A stretch of DNA of 46,855 bases from a virus: positions 1-46,855 of the IMG/VR virus record IMGVR_UViG_3300032331_003144, one strand, 5' to 3'. Below the pieces are notes generated by a model, which saw only the letters and a program-made list of their open reading frames with translations, did not search any database and had not been told where the DNA came from. How positions within the stretch are numbered: the first letter of the stretch is position 1; the number at the start of each line of letters is the position of its first letter. Shown piece after piece: positions 40,245-46,855 of this stretch. The translations under genes were made by a program, and so were the position numbers.

Positions 40245-41094
40245 TTGTTTTTTGAAGTTCTTCTAGAAGTGAATAATATTGCAATAAATTAACTAAATCA
40301 TCATTTCCTACATTAGCCTTTTTTCCTAAAGGTAATAATATATTATTAACTTCATTTAATTTTATTTGTACAACTTTATCCTTTACTTTTTTAGTTACTT
40401 TAGTTAATTCATTTTTAATCTCTTGAATTTTTTCATTATAAAATTCTTTTAATTTAGGAGTTGAATCAACGGAATTGATAAATTCTTTTAATATAGATTT
40501 TTGATTATCATTTAGATTTTCATATTTACCATTAAATTTTTCTAACATTACTTTATATGTTAAAATACGTAAATCTTTATCGTATGATTGAAATTCAACC
40601 ATTAAATCATTTTCTACTTTTTGTTTGTCAACAATATGTGTTGTTAAACTTTCTAAAAGAGCAATTTTATTTTCAATAATTTGCGTAGGATTAGATAAAT
40701 TTTCACTATTATAAATTTCAACTAAAGTATATAAAGCCGCATGTATTTTATAACTTGGAAGTTTTGTTTTAAAAAAATCTTCTAAATTATAATGTTCGGA
40801 AATTTCTTTAATTAAATTATATTTTTGTCTTTTTAAAGTCCCTCGATTAAGGTTTCTAGATGATTCAATAATAGAATTAATTATAATTTCTGCTTTACCT
40901 TCGGTTAAATTTTTATGTTTAAATAAAGTTTCATATAATTTATATTCTTTTCCTAATTCTGTTTTTACAAAATATTTTTTTAAAATATGAGTTGCTTTTG
41001 AGTCTTTACCCGATAAGGTATCCGATGTGATCTGTCTAACTAAAATTTCGAATAAGATACCCGTATTCTTATATTTAGAATGTTTTATGTTCAT
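40237..41094 (-). CDS. Head-region helical protein following portal
   Basis: The 285-residue protein starts NIKHSKYKNTGILFEILVRQ, then SKATHILKKYFVKTELGKEY, a pattern I recall from unassigned proteins after the portal gene in T4-like phages of marine bacteria. It is all-helical and Lys/Glu-rich with no membrane segment. It begins 34 bases after the portal stop and has a late-type motif upstream. Probably an assembly or core protein; the precise function is unknown. Confidence 0.6.
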   Translation of the reverse strand: MNIKHSKYKNTGILFEILVRQITSDTLSGKDSKATHILKKYFVKTELGKEYKLYETLFKHKNLTEGKAEIIINSIIESSRNLNRGTLKRQKYNLIKEISEHYNLEDFFKTKLPSYKIHAALYTLVEIYNSENLSNPTQIIENKIALLESLTTHIVDKQKVENDLMVEFQSYDKDLRILTYKVMLEKFNGKYENLNDNQKSILKEFINSVDSTPKLKEFYNEKIQEIKNELTKVTKKVKDKVVQIKLNEVNNILLPLGKKANVGNDDLVNLLQYYSLLEELQKTNG

Positions 41095-41108
41095 CCTTAG
41101 AGGTTTAA

Positions 41109-41120
41109 TTATAAATATAT
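41109..41120 (-). promoter_or_regulatory. Late-type motif ATATATTTATAA
   Basis: A variant copy, 14 bases before the ATG of the gene at 40237-41094. Confidence 0.4.
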
Positions 41121-41128
41121 AAAGATTT

Positions 41129-43030
41129 TTATTCTCTTATTTGATTTTCATCTAATAATGATTCTGTTGGCTTATCTTTATTTATTGAAATATTTTTTCC
41201 CATATTTTCAATTAAAGATTTATTTTTTAAGAAGATTTGTTTTGCTTCTAGTGCTAGAGGAGAATTACCTTTATATTGAGGGCGAATAGAATCTGATTCA
41301 TTATCATCATTTTTCATTCCTTTTGCTCCTAATCTATCTTTACCAAAAGTATCATCTTGAGTATTGCGATCCGTTACTTTTTCTTCAGGACGACCTAATT
41401 TTAAATCATCTCCATACCCTACAGGTAAATTTTCAGGTTCTGAAAACATTCTGCCTTTACCATATAATGAGGCTAGATCATGAGGTGTACCATATGAGCG
41501 GCCTGTAGCTTTAGGGTCATTACCTTCTTCTTCTAATTGTTTAAATCTAAATGCTCGTTTTTGATCTTCAGCTAATAAATCTCTATATTCATCATATTCA
41601 TCTTGACTAAAATTAAATATATAATCATAAATCCAATCAGTAGGTAATAATTTAGTTTCCATAATATTTTTTGCTAAATCTACCTTTTGAGTCATTAATG
41701 CAATTTTTTCTTGCTCGTAAATGATTGATGGACCTGTTAAATCTAGTTCAAAATTAGTTAATTCTTCTCCCGTGTAACCTTGTGAATATAAATGAACTAA
41801 TGCGATTTTATATAATTCGGATAAGGTAATGCGTTGTATGCGGTCAATTGTGCGAGCAAAACGTATATCTTCAGCTGCTAGAGTTGCTTTACCACTTAAA
41901 TCTTTATCATATCCCATAAATGCTTTTGGAACTTTGAGAGCAGCAAATAATTTATCACGTAAATAAGTTACATCTTGAATACCATCATATTGTAGACCTG
42001 GGGTGGTTTCAATTTTTGTTGATGTATCATTTCCTCGAATTGGGATATAAAAATCTTCTAGGAGATTTTGTTGATTATACTTAAGATTGTATTCTCCGGT
42101 TTGGGCATCCATTAAGGGAGTACGTTTCATAGTAGAAATTGTTTTTTGCATAAAATTTTCTACTTCATTTGGGGGGATTGAACCTACATTAATATAAAAT
42201 ATACGTCTATCAGGACTACGTGAAATTCTATGGATTAGCATAGCATCTTCCATTAACACATATTGTTTAAAAATTCGGCGAGCTGGTTCTAGATATGAAC
42301 GACCATATGGAAGATAATTAACATCTGTTAATAATCTAAAATGAGCCATTTCATAATTATCAAAATAAATACCGGGTTGGTTATCATTAAATGTTCCTAA
42401 AGTTGGAGAACCATAATATCCTGAACCTCCAGCATAAATACCCTCTGGAGAGTATCTAAATCTTATAGATGCTGGGTGGTCTTTATCATAGTTTTCTTGT
42501 CTTTCAATGTGATAAGCTGTATAAGGGATAACATTATAAACTCCATATTTTTCAGCGATTTCTATTTTAAGGAAAAAATCACCATATTTACACATTTGAC
42601 GAATCCATGACCAAAGATTAAATTCAATATTTAATACATCATAAAATAAATTATATAAAATTTGTTGAATATCTTCATTATTACTTTTAATACGGAGAAC
42701 TTCACCCATATCATTTTTAAGCGTACATTCATCGGCTACAATATCAAGAGCAGAAGCTACAATAGCATCATAATCCATATTATCATAGTCTGAATAGACC
42801 ATGGTTCTAAGGTATTGCCAATTAATGTTTATTTGGGAACCTAATAAAGAGGAGGCTGCAGGAGAGTATAAACGATTATATCTATCCATTAAGGAATTTG
42901 TAGCAATGTCTCCAGATTGTTGGATTGAATCAACATCCATTACTTTTAATTGGTCTCCTCCTTGATTTCTTACAATAACATCTGTTGAAAATAATCGTTG
43001 TAATCGAGTAAATAAACTAGTATCTGCCAT
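41129..43030 (-). CDS. 20: Portal vertex protein, gp20-like
   Basis: The 633-residue protein forms the dodecameric portal for DNA entry. gp20 blocks are visible: NINWQYLRTMVYSDYDNMDYD, the DIVADECTLKND segment, WIRQMCKYGDFFLKIEIAEKYGVYN, HFRLLTDVNYLPYGRSYLEPARR, and YINVGSIPPNEVENFMQ. LRDKLFAALKVPKAFMGYD follows, with the DLSGKATLAAEDIRFARTIDRIQ block after it. The C-terminal 110 residues are polar and low-complexity. T4 gp20 has 524 residues, so the tail is extended. It follows the terminase gene directly, as in many relatives. Confidence 0.94.
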   Translation of the reverse strand: MADTSLFTRLQRLFSTDVIVRNQGGDQLKVMDVDSIQQSGDIATNSLMDRYNRLYSPAASSLLGSQININWQYLRTMVYSDYDNMDYDAIVASALDIVADECTLKNDMGEVLRIKSNNEDIQQILYNLFYDVLNIEFNLWSWIRQMCKYGDFFLKIEIAEKYGVYNVIPYTAYHIERQENYDKDHPASIRFRYSPEGIYAGGSGYYGSPTLGTFNDNQPGIYFDNYEMAHFRLLTDVNYLPYGRSYLEPARRIFKQYVLMEDAMLIHRISRSPDRRIFYINVGSIPPNEVENFMQKTISTMKRTPLMDAQTGEYNLKYNQQNLLEDFYIPIRGNDTSTKIETTPGLQYDGIQDVTYLRDKLFAALKVPKAFMGYDKDLSGKATLAAEDIRFARTIDRIQRITLSELYKIALVHLYSQGYTGEELTNFELDLTGPSIIYEQEKIALMTQKVDLAKNIMETKLLPTDWIYDYIFNFSQDEYDEYRDLLAEDQKRAFRFKQLEEEGNDPKATGRSYGTPHDLASLYGKGRMFSEPENLPVGYGDDLKLGRPEEKVTDRNTQDDTFGKDRLGAKGMKNDDNESDSIRPQYKGNSPLALEAKQIFLKNKSLIENMGKNISINKDKPTESLLDENQIRE

Positions 43031-43045
43031 TTTTATTTTTGTTGT

Positions 43046-43056
43046 GTATAAATATT
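43046..43056 (-). promoter_or_regulatory. Late-type motif before the portal gene
   Basis: AATATTTATAC on the coding strand, 15 bases before the ATG, overlapping the terminase stop. Confidence 0.4.
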
Positions 43057-44620
43057 ATAATAACCAATTAATATTCTCTATCCCTTTATCAGTTTCCATA
43101 GTATAGGGATTTTGAATTTTATTATAGTTATAGGCTCCAACATACGTACTTTTGCTCATATTACCAAGCGTAGCTCGAGTCATATCATAAGATTGTTGTT
43201 GAAATTTTAAAGATGTGTCTCTTAAATACATTCCTATACCAAAAGACATTACTAAATCGTCATTATATCCTGTTTGAGCTTCCGGTCTACCATTTTTCCA
43301 AATAAAAACTTTCATTTCTTCTAATAATCGTTTTGAACGAATTGTTACTGATCGATCTCCAACATATTCTCTAAATTTGTTTACTACAAGTGGTCTTGTT
43401 CTTAAAGACATTGTAAAACCTGGAGTCATATCAGAAGTACCCTCAAATACTCTTAAATATGATTCAGCCGTCATTGTATCTGATTTGGGGGAGTGATATA
43501 AATTACGATAATTTCTTTCAATTATAGAATCTAAAGTTGCCCAACCAATGGATGCATTTTCTACAACTAACATTGCATTGTTGTATTCAGAAGCTAAACC
43601 AACTAAAAAATATCCAAATTCTTTTGGTGATAATTGACCTTTATATTCTGCTACTTGTGTATTAGTTGCTATATCAATAACATGACATGCTGAGGAATCT
43701 TTTCCATCTCCTCTAGCAACATCAGCCATAATCATATAATCTCTAGTATAGTCTGCAGGTTCCCAAATCCAAAGATTTTGATCTGCTCCTCTTCGTTCTA
43801 AAGGATCTTGAACCGTAGTTTCTTTAATAAAATCTATCCATTCACTATAAAATACAACATCTCCAGAAGTACTAAAATCACAATCACATTCTTGAGATGC
43901 TAATCTAGGATCACCTAATAATTCATCTTGACGTTTTCTCCATTCTTCATTTCTTTCAGGATGGACATACCAAGGTAATTTAATAGGTAAAAAATCATTT
44001 TCTTGAGATTCAGCTCTAACCCATGTTTGGTGAAACCAATTACCAGTACCATAAGGAGTTGATAATACAATAGCACCACCACCTGTTGCTAATGTTTGTT
44101 GAGCTGATGCCCAAATTTCTCCAATATTTTCAATAAAGGCCGCTTCATCTATTATTAATAAAGATACTGCTTCTGATCTACCGGCATCACTAGATGCTGA
44201 GGTAGCTTTTATTTGAGAACCATTATTTAATCTTAAGGTTAGCTTATTATGTTCATCTGCTGGGATTTTGAGCCATGAAGGTAAGTTATCAAACATAAAC
44301 TTAACCTTTGTAACCATGTTTTTAGCAGTTTCTTGCTTAGTAGCAATACAAAGTACATTTTTATCTTTTTGAAATAACATCAACCATAATGAATAACTTG
44401 CGGCTAATGTTGAGATACCTAATTGACGAGATTTTAATACAATTGAATAAGGATTATCTCTAAATAATTTTAAAGTTTTATCTTGAAATGGATATAGATT
44501 AAATAAGATTCGGCCTCGTTGGGGATGTTGAATGTGGCAATATTTACGCATAAAGTGTGCTGGGTCTTGGGCACACTTAATATATTCTTCTCTAATTATT
44601 TGCTTTAAATCTTGACTCAT
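43055..44620 (-). CDS. terL: Terminase large subunit, gp17-like
   Basis: The packaging motor has an N-terminal ATPase and a C-terminal nuclease. The ATPase shows the Q-like PFQDKTLKLF segment, the deviant Walker A VLKSRQLGIST, Walker B LLIIDEAAF and the coupling segment LSTPYGTGNWFHQTW. The nuclease starts with MIMADVARGDGKDSSA (first metal-binding Asp), then LVVENASIGWATLDSII, and ends with TGYNDDLVMSFGIGMYL (last Asp pair). I start at ATG 44620 (MSQDLKQ), which makes an ATGA overlap with the upstream spanin-like gene; an in-frame start at 44668 lies within that gene. Length is 521 residues, close to T4 gp17 (610). Confidence 0.95.
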   Translation of the reverse strand: MSQDLKQIIREEYIKCAQDPAHFMRKYCHIQHPQRGRILFNLYPFQDKTLKLFRDNPYSIVLKSRQLGISTLAASYSLWLMLFQKDKNVLCIATKQETAKNMVTKVKFMFDNLPSWLKIPADEHNKLTLRLNNGSQIKATSASSDAGRSEAVSLLIIDEAAFIENIGEIWASAQQTLATGGGAIVLSTPYGTGNWFHQTWVRAESQENDFLPIKLPWYVHPERNEEWRKRQDELLGDPRLASQECDCDFSTSGDVVFYSEWIDFIKETTVQDPLERRGADQNLWIWEPADYTRDYMIMADVARGDGKDSSACHVIDIATNTQVAEYKGQLSPKEFGYFLVGLASEYNNAMLVVENASIGWATLDSIIERNYRNLYHSPKSDTMTAESYLRVFEGTSDMTPGFTMSLRTRPLVVNKFREYVGDRSVTIRSKRLLEEMKVFIWKNGRPEAQTGYNDDLVMSFGIGMYLRDTSLKFQQQSYDMTRATLGNMSKSTYVGAYNYNKIQNPYTMETDKGIENINWLL

Positions 44621-45021
44621 ATTAGTATTAATATAAAAGTAATAATACTTAATCCTGTTGTAGCCCAAGCTACTCTCATTTTATTTTTTGCTTTTTTAAT
44701 TTGTTTATCTTTAAGTTTTATTTCAACATCTTTATTTATAATAATTTGATTATATTTATCTTCATTTTTTTTAAATAAAGAAATAGTAGTATCTTGTTTA
44801 ATTATAATAGAATCTTGATTACTTAAAATATTAGTAAAAATAAGGATAGAGTCACGAGTAACTCCAATTTGATCCTTTAAAAGATCACGTTCGGTTTTTA
44901 CAAGTAATGCTTTTTTTAAAGATTTGCAGGGAACGCAACATAAACTATCATTCGAAAGTGTTTGTAAACTCGCGGACAATGGAAGTATTATCAAGAGAAT
45001 TAATACGATTAGATTCTTCAT
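44617..45021 (-). CDS. Spanin-like envelope protein, signal plus C-terminal membrane segment
   Basis: The 134-residue protein starts with a signal-like segment (KNLIVLILLIILPLSASLQ), then DSLCCVPCKSLKK with three cysteines (28, 29, 32), a coiled coil (about 40-110) and a C-terminal membrane helix (VAWATTGLSIITFILILI). An N-terminal export signal plus a C-terminal anchor with a coil between is the layout of one-protein (u-) spanins, but there is no clear lipobox before Cys28. Its 5' end overlaps the next gene by 74 bases in another frame, like Rz/Rz1 pairs. I infer a role in the last step of lysis or another envelope function. Confidence 0.55.
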   Translation of the reverse strand: MKNLIVLILLIILPLSASLQTLSNDSLCCVPCKSLKKALLVKTERDLLKDQIGVTRDSILIFTNILSNQDSIIIKQDTTISLFKKNEDKYNQIIINKDVEIKLKDKQIKKAKNKMRVAWATTGLSIITFILILI

Positions 45022-45298
45022 TATATTTAGATTTAATTTTTTTAGCTTTTATTTTTAAATTAGCTAATTCTTTTTTATCTTCTATTATTTTAACTTTATA
45101 AGTATCAATTTCTGAGGATAAATTATTAATTAAAACTTTATTAGAATCTATATTAGCTTTTAAGGATTTATTTTGTATTTTTAATGTTTTTATTTGGTTT
45201 TTATAATCAGTATTTTTATCAAATCTAATATTAAGTACTATAATTAAAGTTATTAATATAACAAACACATAACTTAAAATTTGATAATAATTCTTCAT
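44948..45298 (-). CDS. Candidate i-spanin (Rz-like)
   Basis: The 116-residue protein has one N-terminal membrane helix (about 7-23, ILSYVFVILITLIIVLN) with no cleavage site, followed by a continuous charged coiled coil to the end (QIKTLKIQNKSLKANIDSNK, KKELANLKIKAKKIKSKY). That is the topology of an inner-membrane spanin subunit. Its ATG overlaps the stop of the gene at 45298-45738 (TAATG), and its 3' end overlaps the 134-residue protein. No holin or endolysin gene was recognised nearby, which keeps confidence moderate. Confidence 0.55.
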   Translation of the reverse strand: MKNYYQILSYVFVILITLIIVLNIRFDKNTDYKNQIKTLKIQNKSLKANIDSNKVLINNLSSEIDTYKVKIIEDKKELANLKIKAKKIKSKYNEESNRINSLDNTSIVREFTNTFE

Positions 45299-45738
45299 TA
45301 ATCTTCGTCTTCGTCTTCCATTGAAGGATTAATAAGGGATTCTAATTCTTTTTTAAGTTGAGTTAGATTTCTTAATTCATCAACGTATTGTTGTTTTTCA
45401 CTTCCTTCTGCTGATTTGTAATTATTTACAACAGATTTCATTTGTTTTACAATTTCATTATATTTAGATTGTAATTGAGCAAAAGATGAATTTGCTTTAA
45501 TATCTTTTGATGTTGGTTCAACATCAAACTCAGCATCATAATCTTCTTCATTTTCTAAAGTAACACTACCTCCAGCTTTTAATGTGTTGATCGGAGTCAC
45601 TTTATCTTTTGCTGCCGCAAATTTTGGATCTTTTTGTAAAGATACTATAGAAGCAGCTCCAACATATGTTCCTTCTTCTAAAGATAATTCAGATATAATA
45701 ATTTCTTTGATGTAATTTTTAGCTTCTGATTTTTTCAT
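45298..45738 (-). CDS. Small acidic helical protein upstream of the lysis/packaging genes
   Basis: The 146-residue protein starts KKSEAKNYIKEIIISELSLEE, has an acidic middle (LENEEDYDAEFDVEP) and a coiled-coil C-terminal half (AQLQSKYNEIVKQMKSVVNN) ending EDEDED. Small terminase subunits and core proteins of T4-like phages are also coiled coil, and it lies two genes before terL, but no family motif proves this. A late-type motif precedes it. Confidence 0.55.
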   Translation of the reverse strand: MKKSEAKNYIKEIIISELSLEEGTYVGAASIVSLQKDPKFAAAKDKVTPINTLKAGGSVTLENEEDYDAEFDVEPTSKDIKANSSFAQLQSKYNEIVKQMKSVVNNYKSAEGSEKQQYVDELRNLTQLKKELESLINPSMEDEDED

Positions 45739-45750
45739 TATTTATTTTTA

Positions 45751-45762
45751 TTTATAAATATT
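45751..45762 (-). promoter_or_regulatory. Late-type motif AATATTTATAAA
   Basis: An exact copy of the 11-base core, 12 bases before the ATG of the acidic protein; it overlaps the stop codon of the kinase-like gene. Confidence 0.45.
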
Positions 45763-46291
45763 ACAAAGAAAGGGTAGATTTTATTTGTGTGATACGTTCT
45801 TGGATAGTACCTTTAATTTTAATACAGTTTTTAATTTTATGCATATTAAAATCTAGTTGATTTTGAATAATAACATCAATTGTTTCTCTATATTTTAAAT
45901 CTGTTTCACGAACCCCATTATCTTCCATCTCAACTCCTTCGGGGGAGATATAAAATAAATAATCATATTCCGGGAGTAAAGTTCCAGCAAATTCACAAAA
46001 TTTTTCAGCATCTAAACTAGTCATTGATTGTGATGCTTTAGCAAAAGCCATAACATCTATTATAGTACGATCAGTAATAATATTTTCTTGCATTAATTCA
46101 CTTGCTCGTTCAGCTAAAAATACAGCTTGACCTTTAGTAGTTGAATCAGTATTAAGAGGAATTCCAAGTTCTCTTAAATACTTAGAACGTTCAGTTCTAA
46201 ATGTATAATTTTTAAATTCAGGTAATTCTTTTAACGCATTTACAAGCGTTGTTTTACCTACTGACATTGTTCCACAAAAACCTATACGCAT
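45761..46291 (-). CDS. P-loop kinase-like/NTPase protein (AAA_28 type)
   Basis: The 176-residue protein starts MRIGFCGTMSVGKTTLVNAL, with Walker A GTMSVGKT at residues 7-14. FRTERSKYLRELGIPLN and ENIITDRTIIDVMAFA follow; the DR pair resembles the DRS/DRT element of deoxynucleoside-kinase- and NadR-kinase-type P-loop proteins. LFYISPEGVEMEDNGVRETD gives the lid-like region. I infer phosphorylation of a nucleoside or nicotinamide riboside, but the substrate cannot be set from sequence. Confidence 0.75.
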   Translation of the reverse strand: MRIGFCGTMSVGKTTLVNALKELPEFKNYTFRTERSKYLRELGIPLNTDSTTKGQAVFLAERASELMQENIITDRTIIDVMAFAKASQSMTSLDAEKFCEFAGTLLPEYDYLFYISPEGVEMEDNGVRETDLKYRETIDVIIQNQLDFNMHKIKNCIKIKGTIQERITQIKSTLSL

Positions 46292-46308
46292 ATTTTATTC
46301 TTTTAGTA

Positions 46309-46569
46309 TTAAAATCTATTAGTTGAACCTTTTGCTGATGATCCTTTATACCAAGGAAGACCTTCTCGTTCTTTACGAGATAATTTCCATGATGTTTCTG
46401 TTAATTTAATACCATTTATATAGTATTCTCTTTTACGATTATTTCCTTCAGGAATTAAAGCCGGACCCTCCCAATTATGTAGTTTATTATCAAAGATATA
46501 AGCTATAGTACCATCAGATTTAACAAGTTTTTTTGAAGGTTCAAACTTTTCATTTGTTTGGTTTTCCAT
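46309..46569 (-). CDS. Small conserved-looking protein with a D-G-T/K-L-H motif
   Basis: I take ATG 46569 (MENQTNEKFEPSKK) as start, giving 86 residues. A longer frame to 46647 would read through the promoter at 46590-46620. The sequence SDGTIAYIFDNKLHNWEGPA, then REYYINGIKL, resembles the short DGT...NGKLHR.DGPA repeats found in many phage and bacterial hypothetical proteins. Its function is not known. Confidence 0.65.
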   Translation of the reverse strand: MENQTNEKFEPSKKLVKSDGTIAYIFDNKLHNWEGPALIPEGNNRKREYYINGIKLTETSWKLSRKEREGLPWYKGSSAKGSTNRF

Positions 46570-46589
46570 ATTATTAATTTTATTTTTTA

Positions 46590-46620
46590 TAAATGTACGT
46601 ATCTTATTTAAAGTTTCCAA
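46590..46620 (-). promoter_or_regulatory. Bacteroidota-type promoter for the gene at 46309-46569
   Basis: On the minus strand TTG (46620-46618), exactly 20 bases, then TACATTTA (46597-46590), which fits seven of eight positions of TAnnTTTG. It lies partly inside the end of the upstream gene, and it decides the downstream start at 46569. Confidence 0.6.
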
Positions 46621-46855
46621 GTATAGATTCAGCAACATAAACTCCATGTGCTCCCGAAACTGTTATACCACGAGCGGATAAAGCATCTCCTACGAAATGT
46701 ACGTTAGGATACTTTGTTAAACTAAGATCTTTATAATTTACTAATGGTTCTGGTGAAAGATATTTAACTTCCGGCATATAAATTCCCCAATCATCTTTAA
46801 GTGTAGGGAATACTTTTTTCATATCTTCAATAAAATCAACAATATATTGAGCATA
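46604..46855 (-). CDS. C-terminal end of a probable FAD-dependent oxidoreductase (partial)
   Basis: The frame is open to the right edge; 83 residues are visible, with Met codons inside but no reason to start there. NVHFVGDALSARGITVSGAHGVYVAESIL, read as VHFVGDALSARGI and SGAHGVYVAESIL, fits the C-terminal FAD-binding GD segment and following helix of NAD(P)H/FAD oxidoreductases (GDxxxxRGxxxAxxxGxxAAxxI). PEVKYLSPEPLV just before is also typical. The N-terminal dinucleotide-binding GxGxxG lies outside the window, so the identity stays tentative. Confidence 0.6.
   Translation of the reverse strand, partial: YAQYIVDFIEDMKKVFPTLKDDWGIYMPEVKYLSPEPLVNYKDLSLTKYPNVHFVGDALSARGITVSGAHGVYVAESILGNFK

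Noticed and set aside
1-46855. T4-style late promoters (TATAAATA) for rightward genes on the plus strand
   Set aside because: The core does occur on the plus strand before many virion genes, but no plus-strand genes follow. I report the motif by its coding-strand form and leave the orientation open.

Overview
The window is a contiguous, AT-rich stretch of a T4-superfamily myovirus genome. Every supportable gene lies on the minus strand, so transcription runs from base 46855 toward base 1. Host clues point to a Bacteroidota (flavobacterium-like) bacterium. Five sites upstream of genes read TTG, exactly 20 bases, then TAnATT, which fits the Bacteroidota -33/-7 promoter. Two proteins end in the Bacteroidota SSB tail DDLPF. 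Leaders are A-rich and mostly lack a Shine-Dalgarno sequence. This assignment is inference; no isolate can be named from sequence alone.

Layout in transcription order. 46855-44617: the C-terminal end of a probable FAD oxidoreductase, a DGT/KLH-type small protein, a P-loop kinase-like protein, a small acidic protein and an overlapping spanin-like pair. 44620-34631: head module with large terminase, portal, four uncharacterised head-region proteins, prohead protease, acidic scaffold and major capsid protein, closed by a strong terminator. 34527-32136: an unusual metabolic insert of an amidinotransferase/DDAH-like enzyme translationally coupled to a phosphatidylserine-decarboxylase-like enzyme, followed by PhoH. 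32096-13138: neck proteins, a SHAEG-repeat fibre, a second fibre-like protein, sheath, tube, a gp26-like tail chaperone with a candidate programmed frameshift, tape measure, baseplate proteins and a lipoprotein. 13087-3070: replication and nucleotide metabolism, with a compact family-A DNA polymerase (instead of the T4 family-B enzyme), gp32-like SSB, UvsX, RNase H-like 5' nuclease, DnaB/gp41-like helicase and NrdB/NrdA, then a membrane protein with an EF-hand. 2992-1: small accessory genes, including a GNAT acetyltransferase, an AT-hook protein, a TGT/DpdA-like transglycosylase and a short protein with an SSB-like tail.

Two classes of cis-element separate the regions. The TTG-N20-TAnATT promoters sit before replication and accessory genes. 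A different motif, AATATTTATAA on the coding strand, sits just before about a dozen virion genes and is a candidate late element. Terminators follow the capsid, protease, tube and tail-chaperone genes. No tRNA, CRISPR array, integrase, insertion sequence or endolysin was found. No gene-free gap exceeds 300 bases; the largest (about 260 bases, between protease and scaffold) holds a hairpin cluster and a terminator.
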